Shown piece by piece: positions 1-6,408 of a stretch of DNA of 7,279 bases. The stretch covers positions 1-7,279 of the forward strand of contig CAIYTJ010000098.1 in NCBI GenBank assembly GCA_903929065.1, given 5' to 3'. The position numbers and the translations under genes are program-made. Source of the DNA: an uncultured Bacteroidales bacterium. Lineage in GTDB: Bacteria; Bacteroidota; Bacteroidia; Bacteroidales; Paludibacteraceae. The notes under the pieces are model-generated. The model did not search any database, was not told where the DNA came from, and worked only from the letters and a program-made list of their open reading frames with translations. The stretch's first letter is position 1. Each line of letters starts with the position of its first letter.

Positions 1-1263
1 AGCAAGATTGCCGATTATTTGACAAAACCGGTGAATCCGAGTCAGATATTACTTACATTGAAGAAAAATATTCATAAAAAGGAAATTGTCACCGAACATA
101 CCACTTCCACTTATCAATCGCAATTTGGAAGAATTGGGATGCAAATAAATGATTCGCTGACTTATGCCGATTGGGTGGAAGTATATAAGAAGCTGGTATT
201 TTGGGAATTAGAGTTGGCCGAAACCAATAACGGAATGGATGAAATGCTTCAAATGCAAAAAACTGATGCTAACAACACTTTTACAAAATTCATTCGGAAA
301 AATTATCAGGATTGGTTTGATCACCCCGAAGACAGACCGTTGATGAGCCCTGATTTATTTAAAACCAAGGTTTTTCCGTTGCTTGACAAAGGCGAAAAGG
401 TTTTCTTCGTGTTGGTTGACAACTTCCGATACGACCAGTGGAAAGTGATTCGCGAATTGATGAGCGAATTCTATCAGTTTAACGAAGAAGATTTGTATTG
501 CAGTATGTTGCCAACGGCTACTCAATATGCACGAAACGCTATTTTCTCCGGACTTTTACCGTTGCAAATTCAACAAATGTTTCCTGATCTTTGGGTGGAA
601 GAAGAAGATGAAGAAGGCAAAAACCTGAATGAGAAGGATTTGCTTCAAACAATGTTTCAGCGCTATCGCAAAAATTACACATTCTCCTATCATAAAATCA
701 ATGATTCCAGTTCGTGTGAACGGTTGATTGAACAATTGCCGAGAATCGACGGTAACCAACTAAACGTATGCGTTTTGAATTTCATTGATATGCTATCGCA
801 TGCCAGAACGGAATCAAAAATGATGCGCGAACTGGCAAACGATGCAGAAGCATATCGTTCGCTTACACTTTCGTGGTTCCGTCACTCTCCAACCTACGAA
901 CTCTTTAAAGCTATTGCTCAACGTGGTTATAAAGTGATTTTCACCACCGATCATGGAACAATTCAGGTGAATAATGCAATTAAGGTTGTTGGCGACCGGA
1001 ATACAAATGTAAATTTGCGATATAAAGTCGGTAAAAATTTGAGTTACAACAAAAAAGAGGTTTTTGAAATAACGCAACCTTCAAAAGTCGGTTTGCCAAG
1101 TCCTAACGTAAGTTCGGCCTATATTTTTGCTTCTAACGAAAATTTCTTTGCCTATCCGAATAATTACAATCATTATGTCAGTTATTACAAGAATACATTT
1201 CAGCACGGTGGAATTTCATTAGAAGAAATGCTGATTCCGCTAATTGTAATGCAACCAAAATAA
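1..1263 (+). CDS. porX: PorX-type response regulator with PglZ phosphodiesterase domain (5' partial)
   Basis: The frame is open from base 1, so this is the C-terminal 420 residues of a longer protein; PorX proteins are about 515-520 residues, so roughly 100 are missing. What remains of the receiver domain is its end, with the conserved Lys-Pro switch (K9-P10 in ADYLTKP). After a helical linker comes a PglZ domain of the alkaline phosphatase superfamily. Its metal and catalytic residues are visible: D140 (LVDNFR), a Thr nucleophile in LPTATQYAR (probably T174), D263 and H267 (FIDMLSH), D317-H318 (TTDHG) and H402 (QHGG). In the family, PorX is the cytosolic partner of the PorY kinase, controls type IX secretion genes, and its PglZ domain cleaves oligonucleotides. 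All active-site residues are present, so it should be functional. The first possible start in the window (TTG at 19) lies inside the receiver domain and is not real. argF' starts 9 nt after the stop. Its usual neighbours are not seen. Confidence 0.93.
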   Translation, partial: SKIADYLTKPVNPSQILLTLKKNIHKKEIVTEHTTSTYQSQFGRIGMQINDSLTYADWVEVYKKLVFWELELAETNNGMDEMLQMQKTDANNTFTKFIRKNYQDWFDHPEDRPLMSPDLFKTKVFPLLDKGEKVFFVLVDNFRYDQWKVIRELMSEFYQFNEEDLYCSMLPTATQYARNAIFSGLLPLQIQQMFPDLWVEEEDEEGKNLNEKDLLQTMFQRYRKNYTFSYHKINDSSSCERLIEQLPRIDGNQLNVCVLNFIDMLSHARTESKMMRELANDAEAYRSLTLSWFRHSPTYELFKAIAQRGYKVIFTTDHGTIQVNNAIKVVGDRNTNVNLRYKVGKNLSYNKKEVFEITQPSKVGLPSPNVSSAYIFASNENFFAYPNNYNHYVSYYKNTFQHGGISLEEMLIPLIVMQPK

Positions 1264-1272
1264 AATTTTTAG

Positions 1273-2226
1273 ATGAATAATTACACAAATGTCAAGGACC
1301 TTGTAAATTTGCAGGAAGCTGTAAAAGAGGCACTTGAAATTAAAAAAAACCGTTATGCCTACAAACATATAGGTGAAAATAAAACTCTGTTGATGGTTTT
1401 TTTCAATTCCAGTTTGCGCACCCGTTTAAGTACGCAAAAAGCCGGTATGAACCTGGGAATGAACACCATGGTGCTTGATATTAATCAGGGTGCCTGGAAA
1501 TTGGAAACCGAACGTGGCGTCATTATGGATGGCGATAAACCAGAGCATATTCTTGAAGCGATTCCGGTTATGGGTTGTTATTGCGACGTTATCGGTGTTC
1601 GTGCATTTGCTCAGTTTGAAAACAAAGAATTTGATTATCAGGAAACAATTATCAACCAGTTCATTCAATATTCCGGAAAACCGGTTTTCAGTATGGAAGC
1701 CGCTACAGGACATCCTTTGCAGGCTTTTGCCGATTTGATTACAATAGAAGAATACAAAAAAACAGCGCGTCCGAAAGTTGTTTTGACCTGGGCGCCACAT
1801 CCAAAAGCATTGCCACAGGCTGTTCCAAATTCGTTTGCCGATTTTATGAACGAAGCCGATGTTGATTTTGTAATCACGCATCCAAAAGGTTATGAATTGG
1901 CTGAAAAATTTGTACGAGGTGCAAGAGTGGAATACGACCAGATGAAAGCATTTGAAGGTGCGGATTTCATTTATGCTAAAAACTGGGCTGCTTATCAGGA
2001 TCCGAATTATGGAAAAATTCTGAGTACAGATCGTGACTGGACTGTCAGCAGCCGTCAAATGGCAGTGACAAATGATGCGCATTTTATGCATTGTTTGCCC
2101 GTCAGACGCAATATGATTGTAACAGATGAAGTGATCGAAAGTCCGCGTTCCATTGTCATTCCTGAAGCTGCAAACCGTGAAATTTCGGCACAAGTAGTAA
2201 TAAAAAGATTATTAGAAAGCATATAA
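1273..2226 (+). CDS. argF': N-succinylornithine carbamoyltransferase
   Basis: This 317-residue cytosolic enzyme transfers the carbamoyl group from carbamoyl phosphate to an N-acylated ornithine, the transcarbamylase step of arginine synthesis in Bacteroidota. The carbamoyl-phosphate loop reads SSLRTR (46-51) instead of the classic STRTR, which is typical of the acetyl/succinylornithine branch. HPLQ (147-150) and HCLPVRRN (273-280) are the other catalytic motifs. In DGDKPEH, proline is residue 90. From published work on the B. fragilis enzyme, Pro90 selects N-succinylornithine, whereas the acetylornithine enzymes of Xanthomonas have Glu there. The sequence closely resembles my memory of the B. 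fragilis protein along its whole length (318 residues), and the length is normal. ATG 1273 is the natural start, 9 nt after porX; apt starts 3 nt after the stop, which suggests one transcript. Substrate choice is inferred from one residue plus family resemblance. Confidence 0.95.
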   Translation: MNNYTNVKDLVNLQEAVKEALEIKKNRYAYKHIGENKTLLMVFFNSSLRTRLSTQKAGMNLGMNTMVLDINQGAWKLETERGVIMDGDKPEHILEAIPVMGCYCDVIGVRAFAQFENKEFDYQETIINQFIQYSGKPVFSMEAATGHPLQAFADLITIEEYKKTARPKVVLTWAPHPKALPQAVPNSFADFMNEADVDFVITHPKGYELAEKFVRGARVEYDQMKAFEGADFIYAKNWAAYQDPNYGKILSTDRDWTVSSRQMAVTNDAHFMHCLPVRRNMIVTDEVIESPRSIVIPEAANREISAQVVIKRLLESI

Positions 2227-2229
2227 AAC

Positions 2230-2754
2230 ATGAACTTAGAACAAGTTGCCGCTTCCATCCGGAATGTGCCTGATTTCCCAAAACCGGGAATTTTATTTAA
2301 AGATATCACCACAGCAATGAAAGATGCCGAAGTGCTGAAATTCATTACCGACGAACTTTATGAATATTATAAAGACAAAGGAATCACCAAAGTAGTAGGC
2401 GTAGAAAGCCGAGGTTTCGTGCTTGGAAGCATTCTGGCATATAAACTGAATGCGGGATTCGTTTTGCTTCGTAAGCCGGGTAAACTGCCGGCAGAAACGT
2501 TCAAAGTGGATTATGAACTGGAATACGGAACAGACTCGCTCGAAATTCACAAGGATTCAATAGAAGAAGATGATGTGGTTTTGCTGCATGATGATTTGTT
2601 GGCAACCGGTGGAAGTGCAAATGCAGCTCTGGAATTGCTGGAAAATTTCACCCATAACGGCATTTTTGTGAGCTTTATAATTGAACTTGAATTTCTGAAT
2701 GGTCGTCCGCGTTTACAGGGAGCTAAAGATGTTCATTCGCTGATTAAATTTTAA
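2230..2754 (+). CDS. apt: Adenine phosphoribosyltransferase
   Basis: The product (174 residues) condenses adenine with PRPP to give AMP and pyrophosphate, a cytosolic purine-salvage reaction. The N-terminus has the APRT hallmark PDFPKPGILFKDIT (14-27). VVGVESRGF (55-63) and the flexible-loop segment beginning RKPGKLP (81-87) follow. The PRPP-binding loop is VLLHDDLLATGGS (117-129), with the two Asp and the TGG intact; His replaces the commoner Val before the Asp pair, and Ser the commoner Thr at the end. Length is typical of bacterial APRT. The ATG lies 3 nt after the argF' stop, so translation is probably coupled. A 111-nt repeat-bearing spacer separates it from argB. It has no direct role in arginine synthesis; co-transcription may simply group housekeeping anabolic genes. 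Confidence 0.96.
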   Translation: MNLEQVAASIRNVPDFPKPGILFKDITTAMKDAEVLKFITDELYEYYKDKGITKVVGVESRGFVLGSILAYKLNAGFVLLRKPGKLPAETFKVDYELEYGTDSLEIHKDSIEEDDVVLLHDDLLATGGSANAALELLENFTHNGIFVSFIIELEFLNGRPRLQGAKDVHSLIKF

Positions 2755-2761
2755 TTCATTC

Positions 2762-2860
2762 ACCACTAAGAACTCATAGCTCACTAAGAAGCACAAAGGA
2801 AGTTCCTTTTAATGTAAATTTAAACTTAGTGAAACTCTGTGTCCTTAGTGACTCAGTGGT
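2762..2860. repeat. Imperfect palindromic intergenic repeat between apt and argB
   Basis: The spacer consists almost wholly of two inverted arms. ACCACTAAG (2762-2770) matches the reverse complement of 2852-2860 at 8 of 9 bases. TCACTAAGAA (2781-2790) matches the reverse complement of 2842-2851 at 9 of 10. CACAAAG (2792-2798) matches the reverse complement of 2835-2841 at 6 of 7. The left arm has about 10 extra bases (2771-2780). Between the arms lies a small perfect inverted repeat, AAAGGAA-G-TTCCTTT (2795-2809), and the palindrome TAAATTTA (2815-2822). The words ACTAAG/CACTAAG recur within each arm. No T-tract follows, so it is not a normal terminator. It ends 5 nt before the argB ATG, so a folded transcript could influence argB translation. 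Similar CACTAAG/CACAAAG-rich palindromes are, from memory, dispersed in some Bacteroidota genomes; copy number here cannot be seen. Confidence 0.75.
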
Positions 2861-2865
2861 AAAAA

Positions 2866-3636
2866 ATGGAAAAACTTACTATTGTAAAAGTTGGTGGAAA
2901 AATTGTTGAAGAACCCACAAGTTTGAAACAGTTACTAACTGATTTTTCAAAAATTGAAGGATATAAAGTGTTGGTGCATGGCGGCGGTCGCTCGGCTACG
3001 GCTATTGCAGCAAAACTTGGCATTGAAAGTCAACTTGTAAACGGTAGACGAGTGACTGATGCAGAAATGCTGAAAGTGGTTACGATGGTTTATGGAGGTT
3101 TGGTTAACAAACAAATTGTTGCCGGTTTGCAGGCAATTGGCGTTAATGCGTTGGGACTAACCGGTGCTGATTTGAATTACATGCGTTCCGAAAAACGTCC
3201 TGTAAAGGATGTGGATTATGGTTTCGTTGGTGACGTAAAAGAAGTGAACGCAGGGATTTTAGCCGATTTGATTTCAAAAGGAATAGTACCGGTTTTGGCA
3301 CCGTTAACACACGATAATGCCGGGAATCTGTTGAATACTAATGCTGATACCATTGCCGGTGAAGCTGCTAAAGCACTTGCAAAACACTTTGATGTAACGC
3401 TCATGTACTGTTTTGAGAAAAAAGGAGTTCTTTTGGATGAAAATGATGACGAAAGTGTAATTGCTAACCTCACACCTGCTCTCTTTAAACAATATGTTTT
3501 AGAAAAAACAATTAACGGAGGAATGATTCCCAAACTGGAAAACTCCTTTGAAGCAATTAATGCCGGCGTAAAACAAGTTGTTATCACAAAGGCAGACCAA
3601 ATACATACACAAAACGGAACCAAAATCACAATCTAA
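2866..3636 (+). CDS. argB: Acetylglutamate kinase (probable N-acyl/N-succinyl-glutamate kinase)
   Basis: A 256-residue amino-acid-kinase-fold enzyme that phosphorylates N-acyl-L-glutamate with ATP, the second committed step of arginine synthesis. Visible motifs are KVGGK (8-12, ATP phosphates), HGGG (38-41), R62 in NGRRVT (acyl-glutamate carboxylate), TGAD (99-102), NTNADT (157-162, with D161) and GGMIPK ending at K223. These fit the catalytic Lys8/Arg66/Asn158/Asp162/Lys217 set of the E. coli enzyme. The protein begins right at the first beta strand and lacks the N-terminal helix that arginine-inhibited hexameric kinases carry, so it is probably a dimer insensitive to that type of feedback. 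Because ArgF' is of the N-succinylornithine type, the true substrate may be N-succinylglutamate; this is inference. The ATG at 2866 lies 5 nt past the palindromic repeat, and the next gene starts 1 nt after the stop. Confidence 0.95.
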   Translation: MEKLTIVKVGGKIVEEPTSLKQLLTDFSKIEGYKVLVHGGGRSATAIAAKLGIESQLVNGRRVTDAEMLKVVTMVYGGLVNKQIVAGLQAIGVNALGLTGADLNYMRSEKRPVKDVDYGFVGDVKEVNAGILADLISKGIVPVLAPLTHDNAGNLLNTNADTIAGEAAKALAKHFDVTLMYCFEKKGVLLDENDDESVIANLTPALFKQYVLEKTINGGMIPKLENSFEAINAGVKQVVITKADQIHTQNGTKITI

Positions 3637-3637
3637 A

Positions 3638-3697
3638 ATGAAAAAACTCTTTTACTTCAGTGTAATTTTTATGTTATCATTCAACGCTTTGAAAGCT
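3638..3697 (+). other. Predicted Sec signal peptide of the esterase
   Basis: Codons 1-20 encode a short Lys-Lys n-region, a hydrophobic core (LFYFSVIFMLSF) and a c-region ending ALKA, followed by QQE. This fits signal peptidase I cleavage after Ala20. The absence of a cysteine at the cut argues against a lipoprotein. Its position also fixes the gene start at 3638. Confidence 0.8.
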
Positions 3698-4507
3698 CAA
3701 CAAGAAATAAAACTGTATCCTAATGGACCAACAGAAAGCAACGAAATCAAAGTTTTAGAAAGTTTTAGAGATTCGGAATTTATTAAAGATATTTCTGTCC
3801 CACGAATGGTTGCCTTTCCTGCAGCTAAGGAAAAAGCAACCGGAACAGCAGTTGTAATCTGTCCCGGAGGTGGTTATGGAGGTGTTTCACAAATTAAAGA
3901 AGGTTCGGAAATTGCCAAATGGTTCAATGACCTGGGCGTTTCAGCTTTTGTATTGTATTACCGCATGCCAAACGGACATGCAACCGTGCCTTTGACTGAT
4001 GCCAGAACAGCATTGAAAATTGTTCGCGACCGTTCAACTGAATGGAATATCAATAAAAGTAAAATTGGAATAATGGGATTTTCTGCCGGCGGACATTTGG
4101 CTTCAACGGTTGGAACGCATTTCGATACACCCGAACAACGTCCGGCTTTTGTAATTCTTGGTTATCCGGTTGTTACGATGAAGAGGGAATTGACTCATGG
4201 TGGTTCCCGGAAAAATCTGCTGGGTGAAAATCCGTCTGAAGAACAGGTAAATCTGTATTCCAATGAATTACAGGTTACAAAAAACACACCGCCAACTTTT
4301 ATCGTTCATGCCACAGATGACAAAACCGTACCGGTTTTGAATAGCATTCAATTATATAAAGCGTTACAGGATCATAAAATTGTTTCGGAACTCGATACTT
4401 TTGCAGTTGGCGGACATGGATTTGGGATGCGAAAACGTGGAATTCCGGTTGATAACTGGCCTGAATTATTAAAGAACTGGTTGAAAACCAATAAATTGAT
4501 CAATTAA
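3638..4507 (+). CDS. Secreted alpha/beta-hydrolase esterase (acetyl-xylan-esterase-like)
   Basis: A 289-residue serine hydrolase with an export signal. Residues 1-20 form a Sec signal peptide: MKK, a hydrophobic stretch, then ALKA before QQE, an AxA-type cut. There is no lipobox cysteine, so a periplasmic or secreted product is expected. The alpha/beta-hydrolase core shows an oxyanion loop CPGGGYGG (75-82), the nucleophile elbow GFSAGG with Ser149, an acid in DDKTVP (Asp228) and GGHGFG with His260. This arrangement matches the BD-FAE/acetyl-xylan-esterase-like group that deacylates plant sugars or small esters; the substrate is unknown. The ATG at 3638 is preferred over an in-frame ATG at 3578, which lies inside argB and would put 20 polar residues before the signal peptide. 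It starts 1 nt after argB and its stop abuts the next ATG, so it is embedded in the arginine cluster. The catalytic triad is complete. Confidence 0.88.
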   Translation: MKKLFYFSVIFMLSFNALKAQQEIKLYPNGPTESNEIKVLESFRDSEFIKDISVPRMVAFPAAKEKATGTAVVICPGGGYGGVSQIKEGSEIAKWFNDLGVSAFVLYYRMPNGHATVPLTDARTALKIVRDRSTEWNINKSKIGIMGFSAGGHLASTVGTHFDTPEQRPAFVILGYPVVTMKRELTHGGSRKNLLGENPSEEQVNLYSNELQVTKNTPPTFIVHATDDKTVPVLNSIQLYKALQDHKIVSELDTFAVGGHGFGMRKRGIPVDNWPELLKNWLKTNKLIN

Positions 4508-5566
4508 ATGTTTTTGGAAGAAACCAACGATGCAATAGCACTGCTTCAACAACTTATTGCCATTCCGTCGTTTAGTCGGGAAGAAACTGCTGTAGCTGAT
4601 TTTCTGGAACGATTCATTGAAATAAATGGATTTGTTGTTTCACGCAAAGAAAACAATATCTGGATGTTAAGTCCGGGTTTTGATTCATCTCGTCCAACTA
4701 TTTTGTTGAATTCGCACATTGACACCGTTAAACCGGTTGATGGCTGGGTTCGTGATCCGTTCTCCCCAATGATAGAAAACAATAAACTTTTCGGGCTTGG
4801 AAGCAACGATGCCGGCGCTAGTGTGGTTAGTCTATTGCAAACATTTTTCTTTCTAACCAGCAAGCAACAATCTTATAATCTGATATTTGCTGCCAGTGCC
4901 GAAGAAGAAATTTCCGGCGAAAACGGATTGGAAAGTCTTTTAAAGGAATTGCCTAAAATTGATTTTGCCATCGTTGGTGAACCGACAAATATGCAACTCG
5001 CAGTTGCCGAAAAAGGTTTGATGGTATTGGATTGTACTTCTATTGGTAAAGCAGGTCATGCTGCCCGGAATGAAGGTGATAATGCCATTTACAAAGCTTT
5101 ACAGGATATTGAATGGTTCAGAACTTTTGAATTTCAGAAACAAACGCATTTACTTGGTCCGGTAAAAATGACGGTTACGCAAATTAATGCGGGAACACAG
5201 CATAATGTTGTACCGGATAAATGTGAATTTGTGGTTGATGTTCGCAGCAATGAAATGTATTCGAATGAAGAAATTTTGGAAGAAATCAGAAAAAATGTAA
5301 CTTGTGAAGTTCAACCTCGTTCCACCAGATTGAGTTCAACAGCAACACCGTTGGAACATTCGATAGTCAAACGTGGAATTGAAATGAATCTTGCGGTTTA
5401 TGGCTCTCCAACGCTTTCTGATCAGGCTTTAATGCCATTTCAAAGCTTAAAAATCGGTCCTGGCGATTCAGCGCGTTCCCACACGGCTGATGAATATATT
5501 TTGACCACTGAAATTGGTGAAGGTATTGAAACGTATATTCAATTGCTGGACGGGCTGGAAATTTAA
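4508..5566 (+). CDS. argE: M20-family N-acyl-amino-acid deacylase (ArgE-like; probable N-succinylcitrulline/ornithine deacylase)
   Basis: A 352-residue zinc metallohydrolase of the ArgE/DapE/CPG2 family, cytosolic (no signal peptide). The two-metal site is complete: H70 and D72 in SHIDTV, D101 in GSNDAG, the catalytic/metal Glu pair in SAEEEISG (E133/E134), E158 in VGEPT and H325 in RSHTADEY. The lid/dimerisation domain lies between, starting near GKAGHAARNEGDNA (180-193). In the arginine context it should remove the acyl group late in the pathway. With a succinylornithine-type ArgF', the expected substrate is N-succinylcitrulline rather than N-acetylornithine; motifs alone cannot separate these, and DapE-like activity on succinyl-diaminopimelate is the main alternative. 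The ATG directly follows the esterase stop with no spacer, suggesting translational coupling. It ends the + strand cluster and overlaps the opposing gene by 4 bases. Confidence 0.88.
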   Translation: MFLEETNDAIALLQQLIAIPSFSREETAVADFLERFIEINGFVVSRKENNIWMLSPGFDSSRPTILLNSHIDTVKPVDGWVRDPFSPMIENNKLFGLGSNDAGASVVSLLQTFFFLTSKQQSYNLIFAASAEEEISGENGLESLLKELPKIDFAIVGEPTNMQLAVAEKGLMVLDCTSIGKAGHAARNEGDNAIYKALQDIEWFRTFEFQKQTHLLGPVKMTVTQINAGTQHNVVPDKCEFVVDVRSNEMYSNEEILEEIRKNVTCEVQPRSTRLSSTATPLEHSIVKRGIEMNLAVYGSPTLSDQALMPFQSLKIGPGDSARSHTADEYILTTEIGEGIETYIQLLDGLEI

Positions 5567-6408
5567 TCAATAATAAATCCACAGGTAGCACAAATAGGTT
5601 CGACAACTTTTCGTTGTTCGAATCCTTTTTTTATGTCTTTTGCACGATTTTTTTGTAAAATATCAGATAAATTTTCAGTGAATATATTGCCCAAAAACAT
5701 ATTGGCATCCGCATCCAGACAGCACGGAACAACTTGCCCGTCAGCCAAAATAGCGATATGATCCCGCAAAGCGTAACAATTTTTCTGAGTTTGAGTCCCT
5801 TTTTGATTCTGATTGGGCCATTCGAAACGTGGGGCAAGTTGCAGAAAAACATGTTCAGCTAATTTCAAACCGTTTCCGTTCATTTTTGCATATAATTCAT
5901 CTTCCGAAAGATTAAATGTTGAAGCAATTTTCTTCAAACAAAAAGCATTAAATTCATTACTGCTTTCGTTGGAAATATTCCATAAACGCAAACTAACATA
6001 ACATTTTGGAGCAGCACTGGAGGCAAAATCTAAGACCGAATTCAGGTATTCATACCATTTAACAGGAGCAACATTTTCTTCGGCATCATGTAGTGAAATA
6101 TTAATCTGGCGAATGGAATGATTCAACAGTATTTCCTTTTTACGATTCAGTAATCCACCATTGGTAGTAATATTTATGTTTAAGCCGGCAGCTTCAGCAA
6201 TTGTCAGAATTTTATCAAGTTGCGGATGCAAGAGTGGTTCGCCCAATACATGAAGGTAAATATAATCAGTAAACGGACGGATCTTATCTACAATTAATTG
6301 AAATTCCGGTACTGACATGAACTTTGCAATACGAGTCGTTTTAAAACAAAAGCTGCAATCAAAATTGCAACTATTTGTTATTTCAATATATATTTTTTTG
6401 AATTTCAA
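5563..6408 (-). CDS. Radical SAM protein with SPASM/twitch-like C-terminus
   Basis: A 281-residue protein of unknown substrate. The radical SAM cluster motif CxxxCxxC is at C14/C18/C21 (C-NFD-C-SF-C). The SAM-binding GGE-type segment appears as LGEPLLHP (55-62), followed by TTNGG (81-85). The C-terminal region carries further cysteines (C211, C229-C230, C273, C276) in the pattern of an auxiliary Fe-S (SPASM or twitch) domain, seen in peptide-modifying and some sugar-modifying enzymes. No precursor peptide gene was recognised nearby. The start is a TTG at 6408: an in-frame TAA lies immediately upstream, and the next ATG (codon 31) would delete the cluster motif. KFKKIYIEITNSCN is the usual N-terminus of the family, which supports the TTG. 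It lies 52 nt after the acyltransferase, probably co-transcribed, and ends within the argE stop. Confidence 0.85.
   Translation of the reverse strand: MKFKKIYIEITNSCNFDCSFCFKTTRIAKFMSVPEFQLIVDKIRPFTDYIYLHVLGEPLLHPQLDKILTIAEAAGLNINITTNGGLLNRKKEILLNHSIRQINISLHDAEENVAPVKWYEYLNSVLDFASSAAPKCYVSLRLWNISNESSNEFNAFCLKKIASTFNLSEDELYAKMNGNGLKLAEHVFLQLAPRFEWPNQNQKGTQTQKNCYALRDHIAILADGQVVPCCLDADANMFLGNIFTENLSDILQKNRAKDIKKGFEQRKVVEPICATCGFIID
5597..5632 (+). terminator. Predicted intrinsic terminator for the + strand cluster
   Basis: The left arm GGTTCGACAAC (5597-5607), a 5-nt loop TTTTC and the right arm GTTGTTCGAATCC (5613-5625) form an 11-bp stem with two single-T bulges (5618 and 5623). Seven T follow at 5626-5632. 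The U-tract lies only on the + strand side, so it serves the argB-esterase-argE transcript, 30 nt past its last stop. It sits wholly inside the 3' coding part of the opposing radical SAM gene. Confidence 0.8.

Noticed and set aside
19..21. TTG as a start for porX
   Set aside because: The frame is open to base 1 and the TTG encodes the Leu before the conserved Thr-Lys-Pro of the receiver domain, so the true start lies outside the window.
1426..2193. Long (255-codon) open frame on the - strand opposite argF'
   Set aside because: It lies wholly inside a strongly conserved carbamoyltransferase gene. Its translation is rich in Cys, Phe, His and Ile with no recognisable motif, as expected for an antisense shadow frame.
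2795..2809. Intrinsic terminator after apt from the AAAGGAA/TTCCTTT inverted repeat
   Set aside because: The perfect arms are only 7 bp with a 1-nt centre, and the run after them is a single extra T before mixed AT sequence, so a canonical terminator is not supported.
2755..2865. Bacteroidota-type promoter (TTTG ... TAnnTTTG) for argB
   Set aside because: No TAnnTTTG-like -7 element was found in the spacer by eye; only the palindromic repeat is supported.
3216..3629. 137-codon open frame on the - strand opposite argB
   Set aside because: It is entirely antisense to conserved kinase motifs, has low-complexity composition and no recognisable domain.
3578..3637. Upstream ATG for the esterase, overlapping argB
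   Set aside because: It would add 20 polar residues before a textbook signal peptide. The ATG at 3638, 1 nt after the argB stop, is far more likely.
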